From contig OX579636.1 in assembly GCA_951230915.1 (NCBI GenBank), forward strand, positions 9,563,001 to 9,627,000: a stretch of 64,000 nucleotides of DNA, written 5' to 3'. Shown here in pieces: positions 10,746 through 21,140 of this stretch (positions within the stretch are counted from its first letter, which is position 1; each line of letters opens with the position of its first letter). Position numbers and translations under genes: made by a program. The stretch comes from Antitrichia curtipendula. Its lineage: Eukaryota; Streptophyta; Bryopsida; Hypnales; Leucodontaceae. The notes beneath the pieces were generated by a model, which was not told the DNA's origin, made no database searches, and saw only the letters and a list, made by a program, of their open reading frames with translations.

Positions 10746-12072
10746 ACAATGAGAAGTTACAAGTTATAGTTTGTTCTTCATGTAAAGGGATTCATTTTTT
10801 GGAATACTTGGCACAAGGGACTCTTTTTTAATTGAATGTACAGTAGCCTCCAAGAACTCTTGCAACCCCATGTCTAGTTCTCATCCGAGTAGTTTGATTA
10901 CAAATCAAACTCATGGTAGGTAAATTTAGATATTTGATTGAGATTTTTTGCCCCAAACTAGGTGAGTCATGCACCTTGTTGTAACTCATTCCACTTCTTA
11001 GAAAAATCTTTCTTTGTGAAAGGTGGTTGATTTTGAAAACACTAAGCTAAATTTAAAGGGACAATGCTAATTTGAAAATTTCATTGTAGAAGATCATAGG
11101 TAGTGGATTTCAACCGGTTTTGCGGTTGAGAGGATCAACATTAGTGCATGCATGCTTCTAGTGATTGTTGCTTGTAGACATAGCCTAGAAGTTTTGTGAG
11201 AAAAAATTAATGTTTGTCTAAAATATTGTATATATGATGTTGCTAGAAGTTCTATAAGCAAACTTGTGAAGTTCTAAGCAATGTTGGTCAACTTTGCACC
11301 ATGACATAATGTAAAATTCATTGAGTGGCCACCAAATTCTTTTGACCTTAATCCTATAGAGAATTTATAGAAGCAAGTCAAAGATCGAGTACAAAAAAGA
11401 TGTAGATCCTACAACAATGACTAAATGTGGACATTAGTGAATATGGCATGCAAGGATATACCTCAAGAAAGTATTCAAAAGTCAATTTCTACGATGCCAA
11501 ACCAAAGCTAAGATAGCAGCTCAAGGTGGTAGTACTTGATGGTAGTAGGTGTAACACTTTGTTGCAAAGTCGTTGCTAGTCAGCGAGACATACTGTAAAA
11601 TTCATGATATAGTAGGCTTCTACAATACCATAGCTTCCTAATGATATCCTATTTGACAATATTTATTCAAATGTTTTTGAATACATGACCTTTGCCTTGA
11701 ACATGTATGAAAGGAAATTGCAAAATACATTAAAGCCAAATAGACAAAAAATTTACCTATATAGTGTGCATCTTTGTAATATGAAAGATGTGAACAATGA
11801 TGTTTCCTAAATATATACGCAATCAGATCTTAAAAATCATCATACACATTTTCTAATTAATTATTATGTAATATCGTGAAAAATAAATAAAATAATTCAC
11901 CAAAAATGGAGTTTCTATTTTTAGACATTGAAATTTCATATGTTGGTGAAGGTTCCATAAAGCAATAGATTTAATAGGATACTTTTCATAGTATGTTCCT
12001 AAAATGGAGTTAAAAAGGAAAATTTGAAGGACTTCATAATGGGGTTGCAAGACTTTTTGGAGGGTACTGTAC
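10746..12072. other. AT-rich spacer containing the Tc1/mariner fossil
   Basis: Apart from the transposase remnant at 11240-11570 I see no coding or structured feature. The sequence is AT-rich and shows none of the T-rich 80-bp units. Confidence 0.4.
11240..11570 (+). pseudogene. Tc1/mariner transposase remnant (C-terminal part)
   Basis: Plus-strand translation gives IEWPPNSFDLNPIENL followed by KQVKDRVQKR and, later, PQESIQKSISTMP. This is the hallmark of the DDE domain of Tc1/mariner transposases (WPPxSPDLNPIENLW, then a helical tail). Internal stop codons interrupt it and the N-terminal DNA-binding part is not visible. It is a fossil, probably inserted in the large element or predating its spread. 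Confidence 0.75.
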
Positions 12073-12305
12073 AATAGGGCGGGGACTCCATGGTGGGGAC
12101 TTCAAATAAGGGTGGGAACTCGAAGTCAGGGCGGGGACTCGAAGTCAGGGCGGGGACTCCAGGGCGGGGACTCGAAGGCAGGGCGGGGACTCCAGGGCGG
12201 GGACTCGAAGGCAGGGCGGGGACTCCAGGGCGGGGACTCGAAGGCAGGGCGGGGACTCCAGGGCGGGGACTCGAAGGCAAGGCGGGGACTCCAGGGCGGG
12301 GACTA
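12073..12305. repeat. GC-rich tandem array D (no gene attached)
   Basis: The cleanest 33-bp array: GGGCGGGGACTCGAAGGCA plus GGGCGGGGACTCCA repeated about five times with few changes. Because 33 is a multiple of three, long frames open across it on both strands; they are not genes. Its low divergence compared with arrays B and C suggests recent expansion or gene conversion. Confidence 0.9.
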
Positions 12306-12512
12306 ACTCGTCCAGTACAGGAAGCAAGACTTTGAAATGCGACATCCTTGAACCGCCCTTTTCCTTGGAGAGTGGGAAGCATTAATTTAGCCTCAACAAC
12401 TTATTTTGGATTCTGACAAGACAATGAAAGCAAGATGCCGAATAAAGAGGTCCATGGCCTAAGATTTGGAAGAAAATCCATGGAAGAGGATGTCTCCTTT
12501 GTTGTGGTGAGA
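12306..12512 (+). repeat. Duplicated segment, copy 2
   Basis: Matches 9544-9755 in the same orientation, at an offset of about 2.76 kb, with small indels (for example AACTTATTTTGG inserted near 12398). Confidence 0.8.
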
Positions 12513-12759
12513 AATGTTTTTCCTTACTTCTTCTAACACTTCAAACTACTTTGAACAAACATATCATTTAGGTTGTAAAAAACAATGTAAATTCTTTGAT
12601 TTAGGAAATGTTTAGGACACTTTGAGAAAATATTTAGTAAATGTTTAATCAATATTTTTGAAATGTAGTGTACTAGATAAAAGGATAAAACTGCATTGTA
12701 TTTGAAATGAAAGAAATAGTAGGGGAGTTATTTAAAATTCTAGGCCTTCAATATGCAAC

Positions 12760-14300
12760 TGCAATTTTTAATTCCATCATTTCCTTTCCTAATTTTTCGG
12801 GCTTCATTCCTAAAAGTCTTCCATTCTAAGTCATTGTCTTTTTTGGGGGGGCATCATTCCCTTTCCTATTTTTTTCCAGGAATTAGCACAAGTCTCCCAT
12901 CCCAACTTGTCAATTGTATGGCATTCTTTTTGGGTTGGATCATTTTGTCTTCTTTTTCTGTAGATGCTTCATTCGTAAGACTCTCCCATCCCAAATTATA
13001 TTTAATTTTTTTGGTTTAGTTGAATCATTCCTTTTTCTATTTTATTCCTAACAATCTTCCATCCCAATTTTCAATTCATCTTTTTTTGTTGAATCATTTC
13101 CATCTCTATTTTGTTTTCGCTTATTTCCTGAAGTTCTTCCACCCCAAGTCCCCAACTCAAAGACACCATTTTTTTCTTCATTAATTCATAGAACTCTTTT
13201 ATGTGAACTCCATGCCAATATTTATTCATCCAACTCACTTCCTTTCCTATTTTTTTTCTTCATTAATTCCTAAAATTGTTTAATCCAACGGTAAGCATTT
13301 TTTTTTTGCTTATTTCCTTTCCTATTTGTTTTATTTATTAGCACAATTATTCCATCCTAAGGGATTCCCTAAATTTTTTTCTTTATGGTATGAAATTGAA
13401 GTCTATCCATTCACTTCCCATTTTTCATATGACATAAGAGGTAATGTGAAACAATATTTGTTTCATATTTCTTTCACATTTGTTTGTTTTTATTAGCAAC
13501 ATTTAAAATGCACTTACATTTCTTTCCCTTCCTAATCTTTGTAAAATTCATTAGCAAAATGCCAAAATGGCTCCATTCCATCATGAGCCCGAAGGCCATT
13601 TAAATAATTTAATTTTTGTATTACCTAAGCCCTTCTTATTTTTTGTTAGTGATTTGCAAGATTATTGTATCCCAAATAGATGCCTTTTTTTTGGGTATAT
13701 CATTTACTTCCTAATTTTATTTGAACTTCATTTGCAACATTATCCCATGCCATCCCAATGGCCAATGCCCTTTATTTTTTGTATATCATTCCCTTTCCTA
13801 TTTCTTTGGGATTCATTCCCTTATCAAATGTTTCTTGGGATTCATTCCCTTTCCTTTTTGGGGGGGATTCTTTCCCTTTCCTAATTTTTTGGATTCATTT
13901 CTTTTCCAATTTTTTTTAGATTGATTAGCAAAATTTTTACATCCCAAGTTATATAAAAACTAAATGGCATTATTATTCTCTTCCTAATTTTTCTCCAACT
14001 CAATGCCAATTTTTGGCATTCAGTTTACCTTCCTACTTTTTTTGTGCTTCATTAGCAAAATTGCTCCATCTAAAATTCTCAATCAAAGGCCATTTAAATT
14101 TTGTATTCTCTAAACCCATTCTAATTTTTTTGGGCTTCATTTGTCACGTTATTCTATCCCAACTAAATGCCATTCATTTTTAAGTAGGTAATTACTTCCC
14201 TATTTTTTGCTTTTCTCTATCATTCCTTTGCCTATTTTGCAAGTGAATTTTTACCGATTTCAATCCCTTTTGGGGGGGAGTTCCATCATTCCTTTGCATA
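12760..14300 (+). repeat. T-rich degenerate repeat block II
   Basis: Same unit family as block I, with the motifs CCCTTTCCTATTTTT, TTCATTCCTAA and CCATCCCAA recurring every 70-90 bp. It lies between array D with its adjoining segment and the 3' end of the RING-H2 gene. Confidence 0.75.
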
Positions 14301-14719
14301 TATATATTTCCATCAAGGCATTAATGACATTTGAAAAGCGTTTTTTCCCCTAATTTCAAGTTCGGGCCACTTCGTGCCTTCGTGGTCCGTCCAACCTTCC
14401 CTACTTCTATTCATTGAGTGGAAATTGGGAATGAATTGTACTCCAATTCAATGACATTTCATTTCATGGTATAAATAATTTTAATATGTATGAAGTCCAC
14501 AAGTCCATTCAAATTTCAAATGAGTACGTGCAAAAAATAAATGAAGTCACTTTGGGCAAAATCATTCAAAACAAAATCAAATATATTTCATATGCATAGT
14601 GTAATACAAAGTAGGAAAGTATATAAGCCTATATAATATTATAGTGCTAGGAAAATAAGTCTTCTAAGAAAACCTAAGCTCACTAGCTAAAACACTCAAA
14701 ACTATACTCAAAACTATAC
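14301..14719. other. 3' flank of the RING-H2 gene
   Basis: AT-rich sequence downstream of the minus-strand RING-H2 frame, expected to contain its 3' untranslated region. Nothing else is visible. Confidence 0.4.
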
Positions 14720-17017
14720 TTAGTCCATGTTCATTGGACTACTTGCACTGCCACTTGGTCCAGCCTCATTGTCATGTGTCCCGGCGCGAATTGGAAGGTC
14801 TTCATCTGTTCCCAAACGAAGTCTACGAACTGCGGATCGAGTTCTCCTCGTTGGTCCGTCTTCCTCTAAAAGAGCCTTCAATATTTGTGATTGCTTGAGG
14901 CTTTGAAGACATTGGAGAGTTCCCGGGCTATGTTGTTCCAACAAGAAGTCCATCCCATCATTTCGAAAGGTTTCTCGCCACTCTGACTCCGATAGTTGTG
15001 CAAGTTCAGCAGGGTCTGGCATGTCAATGTCTTCCCCCCTCCGCATCTCCTGGTTGTCAGTAATGCGAACTCCATCAACGCCCCACAACCATCCAAGAGG
15101 ATGAGGTCCAAATTGGAAGTATTCTTGTGCCTCATTCCAATGCCCATTGAAGCATTGGAAGAAGAAATTCCGTCGTCCTTGGCTAAAGTTGTCCTTCAAT
15201 GGAACCAAGTGGTGGCACACCTCCACAATTTGAGCCGGATTTTTTTCCCAACCCCATTCGGTACAAAGTTGTTGTTTGCCCAACGAATGGATGTTCAATT
15301 TCCAACTCCACACCAAGTCTGTTCCCCACTTCTGAGAATGATCAGGGGCATTTTCAGCATTGAATTCCCAATGCGGTGGCATGTAGGGAACTAATCCAAA
15401 CAACTCATACAAGCGCTTATGGAAAGGAGCCTTGCATAGTGAACAACGTCGGCGGACAATCATCAAGCTAATTAGGCAGAATGGGTGGTACAAATGTTCA
15501 CACGTGCCTAAGTGCATTCCACCTTCCGGGCCAAATGGATTAAGGCAAATGGGACATGTAGTTCCATCGTGTACGAAGGTTGAAGGGTTTGGCCACAGTA
15601 GTAATGGATTGCCTTCATGGTCCACGGCAGAGCCAACTTCATTCTTGAAATTCCAATTATGTTTGGACCAGTCGATGGTTGTTTGTCCACCAGCAATGTC
15701 AATGGTTGCCATTTCATCCATGTTGAAATGATCATCCACCAGGGCCCACGATGTCAAACCAAAAACCCTCTCTTGATTGTGTGCGCCGTAATTGTGGTCA
15801 ATTTTTTTGAATTCCTCCACCATTTGCCTAGTCCTGTCAACACTGAAGACACATGCCAGCTTCCATTGGTAATATTGCTCCATCAATGCATGCAATTGAT
15901 TTTTCAATGTCAAATTCATTGCAAGCGCGTCCGTCAGTTGGATGCTTTGGTCCACTGGCCCTGCTGCACCTACATTTGCGGATAATTCTCCAAAGGACAA
16001 AGAATCATCCTGAGTATCCATTGTTGCACCAACTTCTGTAGGTTCCAATGGAATTTGAGAATTATTTGAAGGCCCTTGCGCTTCCCCTCGTGGATCTTGA
16101 CCACGATTGGCCAATGTTGCTGCCTCAAGAGCGTGCCGAAGTACCTCCATCTCACGTTGTTGTTGAGTGATAATGTTGTCCTTCTCTTGCATGTCTTCTC
16201 TCATTTTGTTAACATCATTATACAAAGAATGCAATTCCTCATTCTTCTCATTCACTTCAATCAACAAACCCTGAATTCGGTTTGTAGTAGTTGTAACATC
16301 CACAATTCCTACCACTGGTTCGTCAATAGGTGGCACCTGTTCCTCCACAATATTTTCGTGTAAAACCTCAGCAGTTTGACGCGAAGCCCTCCTCTTTTTA
16401 GCTCGTAATAGTTGAGTTCTATGGCTGACTACAACTGGTACACGAGATCCATCTGAGTCGTCGTCCGTAGATGAGTCTTTAGTGTCATATCTTCGTGGTG
16501 CTTGAACCTGCGTATTTGTTTTTCCTAGACCACCTTCCGGGTATCTTTTTACCCCCCTTGGAATGAATCCATTTGCTGGAGTAGGAATATTGACATTTTC
16601 TCCCACTTGCTTCAAAGTTGACCAATCCACTCTCTTGTTCAACTTCAGCTCCGCATAGACCCCTCGTGCAAGGAAAAATTGCACTTCATTGCGTATGACG
16701 TTTGAGAGAGCATACAACACTTGGTACACCTCAATGCATCGGTTTGTAAACTCTTAGTCCAGGCAGTATTTTAAATTTGCCTTGTGGAAGCGTCTGTGAC
16801 AGTTGTGTCGCTCTTACGGGAACAACTTGTCTATGTGGCACCACTCAATGTAATTGGCGCAGTCATCATATGTCTATGGTTCAAGCACGCCCTCCCACCC
16901 CCTGAATGCAAGCTTGTCAGGGTTTCGTAGAACATGTAGTCGCTTACGATGTTTGTTTCCGGCTCGTGGTCGGGTCCTATCTCGTTCTTCCTTGGTCATT
17001 CTTGGTGGTGTATCCAT
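14720..17017 (-). pseudogene. RING-H2 coiled-coil protein with three in-frame stops near its 5' end
   Basis: A frame of 766 codons from ATG at 17017 (MDTPPRMTKEERDRTR) to TAG at 14720. Stops fall at 16874-16876 (TAG), 16814-16816 (TAA) and 16754-16756 (TAA), with no frameshift. The stretches between them read like protein (TYDDCANYIEWCHIDKLFP, EFTNRCIEVYQV). An ATG at 16729 could still give a 669-residue product. Numbered from 17017, residues about 245-300 form a coiled coil and 488-528 a RING-H2 finger (CPIC, C-E-H, H-P-F-C, CSLC). The C-terminal part holds several Trp-rich motifs (WGWEKNP, WLWGVDG) I do not recognise. A RING-H2 suggests ubiquitin-ligase activity. TATA and array E lie just upstream. 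If the stops were Gln codons, C-to-T changes (as from cytosine methylation) would explain all three. Confidence 0.65.
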
Positions 17018-17116
17018 TTTTGTAGAAAAAAGCGAAATCCTCCACGTGGCAATCAAGTAGACCCCGCACAACGCTCACAACCAGCTCAATGAAGCGATGG
17101 AAGGCTGAGAGTATGC

Positions 17117-17372
17117 AGGGCGGGACAAATGAGGCGGGGACGGCCTTATATAGTTGCAGCTGGGGGACGCCAGGGCGGGGACTCCATCGAGTTGGGGCGG
17201 GGACTCCTCCGAGTGGGGGCGGGGACTCCACCGAGTTGGGGCGGGGACTCCAGACAGTGGAGCGGGGACTCCAGACAGTGGGGCGGGGACTCCAGACAGT
17301 GGGGGCGGGGACTCCAGAGAGTGGGGCGGGGACTCCAGAGAGTGAGGGCGGGGACTCCAGACAGTGGGCACG
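17117..17372. repeat. GC-rich tandem array E (RING-H2 promoter)
   Basis: A 22-bp unit, GGGCGGGGACTCCAGACAGT plus GG, with variants CCAGAGAGTG and CACCGAGTTG. This subfamily differs from the 33-bp arrays B-D but shares the GGGCGGGGACTC core. The same 22-bp subfamily forms array F, in the opposite orientation. Confidence 0.9.
17146..17153 (-). promoter_or_regulatory. TATA box of the RING-H2 gene
   Basis: Minus-strand CTATATAAGG about 130 bp upstream of the ATG at 17017, inside the proximal end of array E. Confidence 0.65.
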
Positions 17373-18229
17373 GACATGATTTAAATATACGAAGCTAATG
17401 TGCTTAGACATATTTCCATTTCCTAAGGTAGAAGGCTCGAAAAGAGTTTTGGCATTAAGAACTGCCCCTATAAGTGGTTGTAGAATGGACATGATGCAGT
17501 TTTCAAATTGACCTCAAAAGACAAAAAGGAAGGAAGGAAAAAAACATTCTTTATCACAAGAGCCAATCATTGTCTTTGCTATCCCCATTTTTCTTTAGAA
17601 TTGCAATATGAAGGACGTAAGAATATAAATAGGGACCTAGGACACATCTCCTTTGAAAATTTATAATTAATTCAATAATGTTTAAAAAAATATGAAACCG
17701 ATTGGGCTACATTCCTCATCAATTTTTCTTGGTTTCAAGGATGAGCTTAAAAATATTCCCATGTAAAGAAATACTGTAGAAATGCAAACCAGCCCTTAGA
17801 TGAGTGATTTCTGAGCCTTCTACATTACTCCATGTTCTAAGTGACTCTAGCAGTCCATATTGAGATTTAATGTTAGATCATATCACTCTAACACCCCAAT
17901 AGTTTCCATATCCTAATCAATCCACCATTCCATTATTTTTTTGGGTGTTAAATTGCTTCATTATAAGTTTGTAACCCCCAAACCACTTCCATGTCCAAAT
18001 CACTCCACTATTCCATAGATTTTTTGGATGTTACATTATTTTATAGTGACACCCAAATCATTTCCATATAAGAAAGCACTCCACCATTCATATTTCTTTT
18101 AATGTTAGATTATTTAAGTCCGTAAAAATAATTCCCCCCGCTAAAAATCCTAAAATAAATTGGTATGCTTTTCTAAAGCTTTGGTCACTCCATCTCCCCT
18201 TTTAGACATTGATTTTTAAAGCACACTTC
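17373..18229. other. AT-rich spacer with short repeated motifs
   Basis: Between 17880 and 18110 a motif around CACTCCACCATTC and TGTTAGATTA recurs about four times every 60-80 bp. This may be a more decayed version of the T-rich block that follows. No gene is visible. Confidence 0.4.
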
Positions 18230-19110
18230 CATTTCAAGTGATTGCCATAATTTTTCTGGTGTTTTCATTCTCTTCCCTATTTTGTGGGCATCATTACCAA
18301 AAAAAATTATTTGAATTCAATGCCACTTGTGTAAGGTGGAATGATTTTTTTTTCCCGCTATTAGCAAAATTGTTCCATCCCAACTCGAGGCCATTTATTT
18401 TTGAATGATCATTCCTATTAATTTCATTTTTTGCTTTTATTAGCCAAGCTCTTTCATCTAAAGGAAATTCCATTTATTTTTTGTGGTAACGCAAATCTAT
18501 CCGAACTAAATGGTAAATTTTTTGGGGTGTTAGTTGAAATCACTTTGACACACTATTTTTTGTGGGTCTATGTCTCTCACAAAATTATTCCATACCAACC
18601 CCAAGCCATTTCGGATTTGTTCCATGATTTCCTTTCCTATTTTTTTTTTTCATTAATGAACAAAGCAGTTCCCATGCCAACTCTATGCCATTCCTTTTGG
18701 CTTGGATGATTATCTTTTTTTGTTCGCTTCATTCCTAAAACTCTCCCATCCCAACTCATAGTTATTTTTTTTTTTTTTGTTCAAACATTCCATTTTCTAT
18801 TTTGTTTTCGTTCATTAAGTGAGAAGACTATTTTATTCGAATTCATAGTTTAGCTTTATTCGTTCAATCTTTCCTTTCCCTACTTTATTTTTTTCTAATT
18901 TACTAAAGTTCTTCCACCTCAACTCAAAGCCATTAATCTTATTTTTGGGTTCCATCATTCCCTTTCCTTTTCTTTTTTTCGTTTTATAATTTTTTATTTT
19001 TTTGAACCTTTTTTTGTGTTCATGATTAAAATTATCCCAATGTACTTCAATGTTATTCTTTTTTTTGTTGGATCATTTATATTATTTTGGGGGGGCTTCA
19101 TTAACTTCTA
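18230..19110 (+). repeat. T-rich degenerate repeat block III
   Basis: The same 80-bp unit as blocks I and II (TTCATTCCTAAAACTCTCCC at about 18729, then CCATCCCAACTCATAG). It lies on the 3' side of the kinase gene, matching the position of block II relative to the RING-H2 gene. Confidence 0.7.
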
Positions 19111-19417
19111 AAACTGTAAAACATAGACATAGTGAAAAGATAAAGTGTATGTATTTTTATACCAAACTATTGCATTCACTATTTTTATAAAAGTTTTATC
19201 ATCAATTCATAGAACTCATAAACATGCAATGAGAAAGAACAATGACATAGCAGGTTAATATATTCACATGAGATTTTGAATGTACAATGCATCCGACTTC
19301 ATATATATTTGAGGTGTTCGGCAATTGCGAAGTACATACACATGGTCCTCTATGAGGATGATTTACCTTCTATGCCTGAACTATATGCTAAGCTACAAAA
19401 AGTAAAAAAACTAAATA
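19111..19417. other. 3' flank of the kinase gene
   Basis: AT-rich sequence expected to hold the 3' untranslated region of the minus-strand kinase. No other feature was recognised. Confidence 0.35.
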
Positions 19418-21091
19418 CTATATACGATAACAACATTCTGGCATAGTCCAACAGTGGGGGGCCTTCTTCAATGCGTCGAGAACATCTGGCACTGACGTCT
19501 TTTCACTCACATCCTCTTTTACGAGGCTTTCCAATTTGATCCTGAGGTTCTGATACTGCTCTGGATTCTTCGTTGTAAAGTATTTGGAGTCCCACTCTTC
19601 CTTCCAAATTTGTGCTGCTATCCATCCGGCCGCATATGCATCAGCTGCCATGGAATACAAATGCATTTTTTGCATGGCCTCAATTGAATTTGCCGAACCT
19701 TGCTCTCCACATATATAAAACAATTCAGGGGCTGCAAACCTTCGCATTCTCTTCTCCTTCACTAGGATGTCCTTGTTGGGAAAGCCATACCTTGACGGCT
19801 CCTTCTCTACAGCTCGGCTAGAAAGTCCCCAATCACATATCCCTATATACACCGTGTGCTCTTTATAATCATCAAAATGGAGCAAAATATTGGATGGAGT
19901 GATGTCGTTGTGCATGTACTGCGCATCGTGGCATTTCCCCACAATAACAAGCAAAGAGAGTGCCAAGTTCACTCGGTTCCGTCGGTAAGTTGCAACCCAT
20001 GTAAGCTCCTCTTTTGTCAACCCTGTACCTTGTTCATGCTTAATCTCATCGACATCCAATGTTTCGCTTATTTTCGAATTGTATTTGGATAAGAAAGAAA
20101 TTAGAGAGCCTCCATTCCACCATAACGTGTAGCCTTCCATCATTTTAGGGTGGAGGTACGCAATTCGAATGATGCCAGGATGTCTCACTGGACACCCGCC
20201 CGCCTCATTGATGATTCCTTGGCGCTTCTCCTTTTCATTCGTGGTTTTCAAGCTCTTCCCAGCAAAAAATATCCAACTAGGAATGCTCTGAAGTTTTGTA
20301 AGCATCACCTTCCTCACGGTCCCATATGAACCAACGGCACTCTGTTCCGGCATGGGGATGACTTTTACTGAACTTTCAAGCCACTTGAATGTTCCACTAA
20401 CACAATGAGCTGTTATAGTGTCTTCAATTGTCGCTTTCCAAGGTGCTTGCTTTTTCTTACGTGATGAAGAAAATTGTTGAGCAAAATTTTGAATGATTTT
20501 CAACTTTGCAACCACCTCTTTATTTTGTGTGTCCCAATCGTTACCATCTTCTTTCTTCCCCATGTGGTAACACCAATTTGACACTATATTGGTTGTGAAG
20601 GCACCCACCTGTTTATCCAGCCAGTCTTGGTGCAACCAATAATCGGAGAAATTGTTGAATTTCTCAGATGCTTCAAACTTTGACTCCAGCTCCGTTCGCA
20701 GGTCCCTCGTGAGTTTGTGGTACCCTTCTTCGTTGAGCGCCACATACTCCCTGGTCAACATAGTCGTACTGCGACGAGTGTAGAACACCACAACTATTGC
20801 TCTCCCTTCAACTATGAATTCATGTGGAGGCATATGGGGATTGAGTGCTTTCTTGCGTTTCTTTTGACTTGATGAAGAAGGGTTCGATGAACCTGAGGCC
20901 ATCAAGTTGTCCGTGGATGGAATTACCATCTCACCGACATCATCTAAATCTACAAACATAGGACGTTTCTCCGCCGATGCACCCCTTTCCCCCGCTATAA
21001 CGAAAAGAAATTGTTCAATGGGCCTCTGCAAGCACAAAAGCCCCGAAAATTTGAAAAAACCCGGGTCACATATGAGGGCCAAGCCCACCAC
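19418..21091 (-). CDS. Protein kinase-domain protein, cargo of the large element
   Basis: An uninterrupted frame of 557 codons. Residues about 250-545 form a protein kinase fold: glycine loop AVGSYGTV (252-259, first Gly replaced by Ala), FAGKSL with the likely ATP-binding Lys279, HNDITPSNILL as catalytic loop (395-405, HND in place of HRD, with Asp397 and Asn401 kept), CDWGLS in place of DFG (Asp420), and AAPEL near 453-457. The key acidic residues remain, so activity is plausible though the motifs are atypical. Residues 75-250 are unfamiliar, with a basic SQKKRKKA that could be a nuclear signal. ATG 21091 is the longest start; ATG 20959 (MFVDLDDVGE) is also possible, since a candidate intron (donor GTGAGTGAG near 21110, acceptor TTGCAG) would remove the first start. 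The frame has no internal stops, unlike the other two genes of the region. Confidence 0.75.
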   Translation of the reverse strand: MVGLALICDPGFFKFSGLLCLQRPIEQFLFVIAGERGASAEKRPMFVDLDDVGEMVIPSTDNLMASGSSNPSSSSQKKRKKALNPHMPPHEFIVEGRAIVVVFYTRRSTTMLTREYVALNEEGYHKLTRDLRTELESKFEASEKFNNFSDYWLHQDWLDKQVGAFTTNIVSNWCYHMGKKEDGNDWDTQNKEVVAKLKIIQNFAQQFSSSRKKKQAPWKATIEDTITAHCVSGTFKWLESSVKVIPMPEQSAVGSYGTVRKVMLTKLQSIPSWIFFAGKSLKTTNEKEKRQGIINEAGGCPVRHPGIIRIAYLHPKMMEGYTLWWNGGSLISFLSKYNSKISETLDVDEIKHEQGTGLTKEELTWVATYRRNRVNLALSLLVIVGKCHDAQYMHNDITPSNILLHFDDYKEHTVYIGICDWGLSSRAVEKEPSRYGFPNKDILVKEKRMRRFAAPELFYICGEQGSANSIEAMQKMHLYSMAADAYAAGWIAAQIWKEEWDSKYFTTKNPEQYQNLRIKLESLVKEDVSEKTSVPDVLDALKKAPHCWTMPECCYRI

Positions 21092-21140
21092 CCACCAAAC
21101 TCACTCACATAGGCCGTGGGGACGAACTAGTGTGTGAGGC

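Noticed and set aside
12090..12382. Overlapping open frames on both strands across array D
   Set aside because: The 33-bp period is a multiple of three, so any frame without a stop in one unit stays open. The same holds for arrays B, C, E and F.
4979..17017. Alternative genetic code, with TAA/TAG read as Gln, to explain in-frame stops
   Set aside because: RPL27A and RFC2 in the same window end with TAG at the expected last codon, and the kinase also ends with TAG. Also, the transposase stop lies where Glu, not Gln, is expected.
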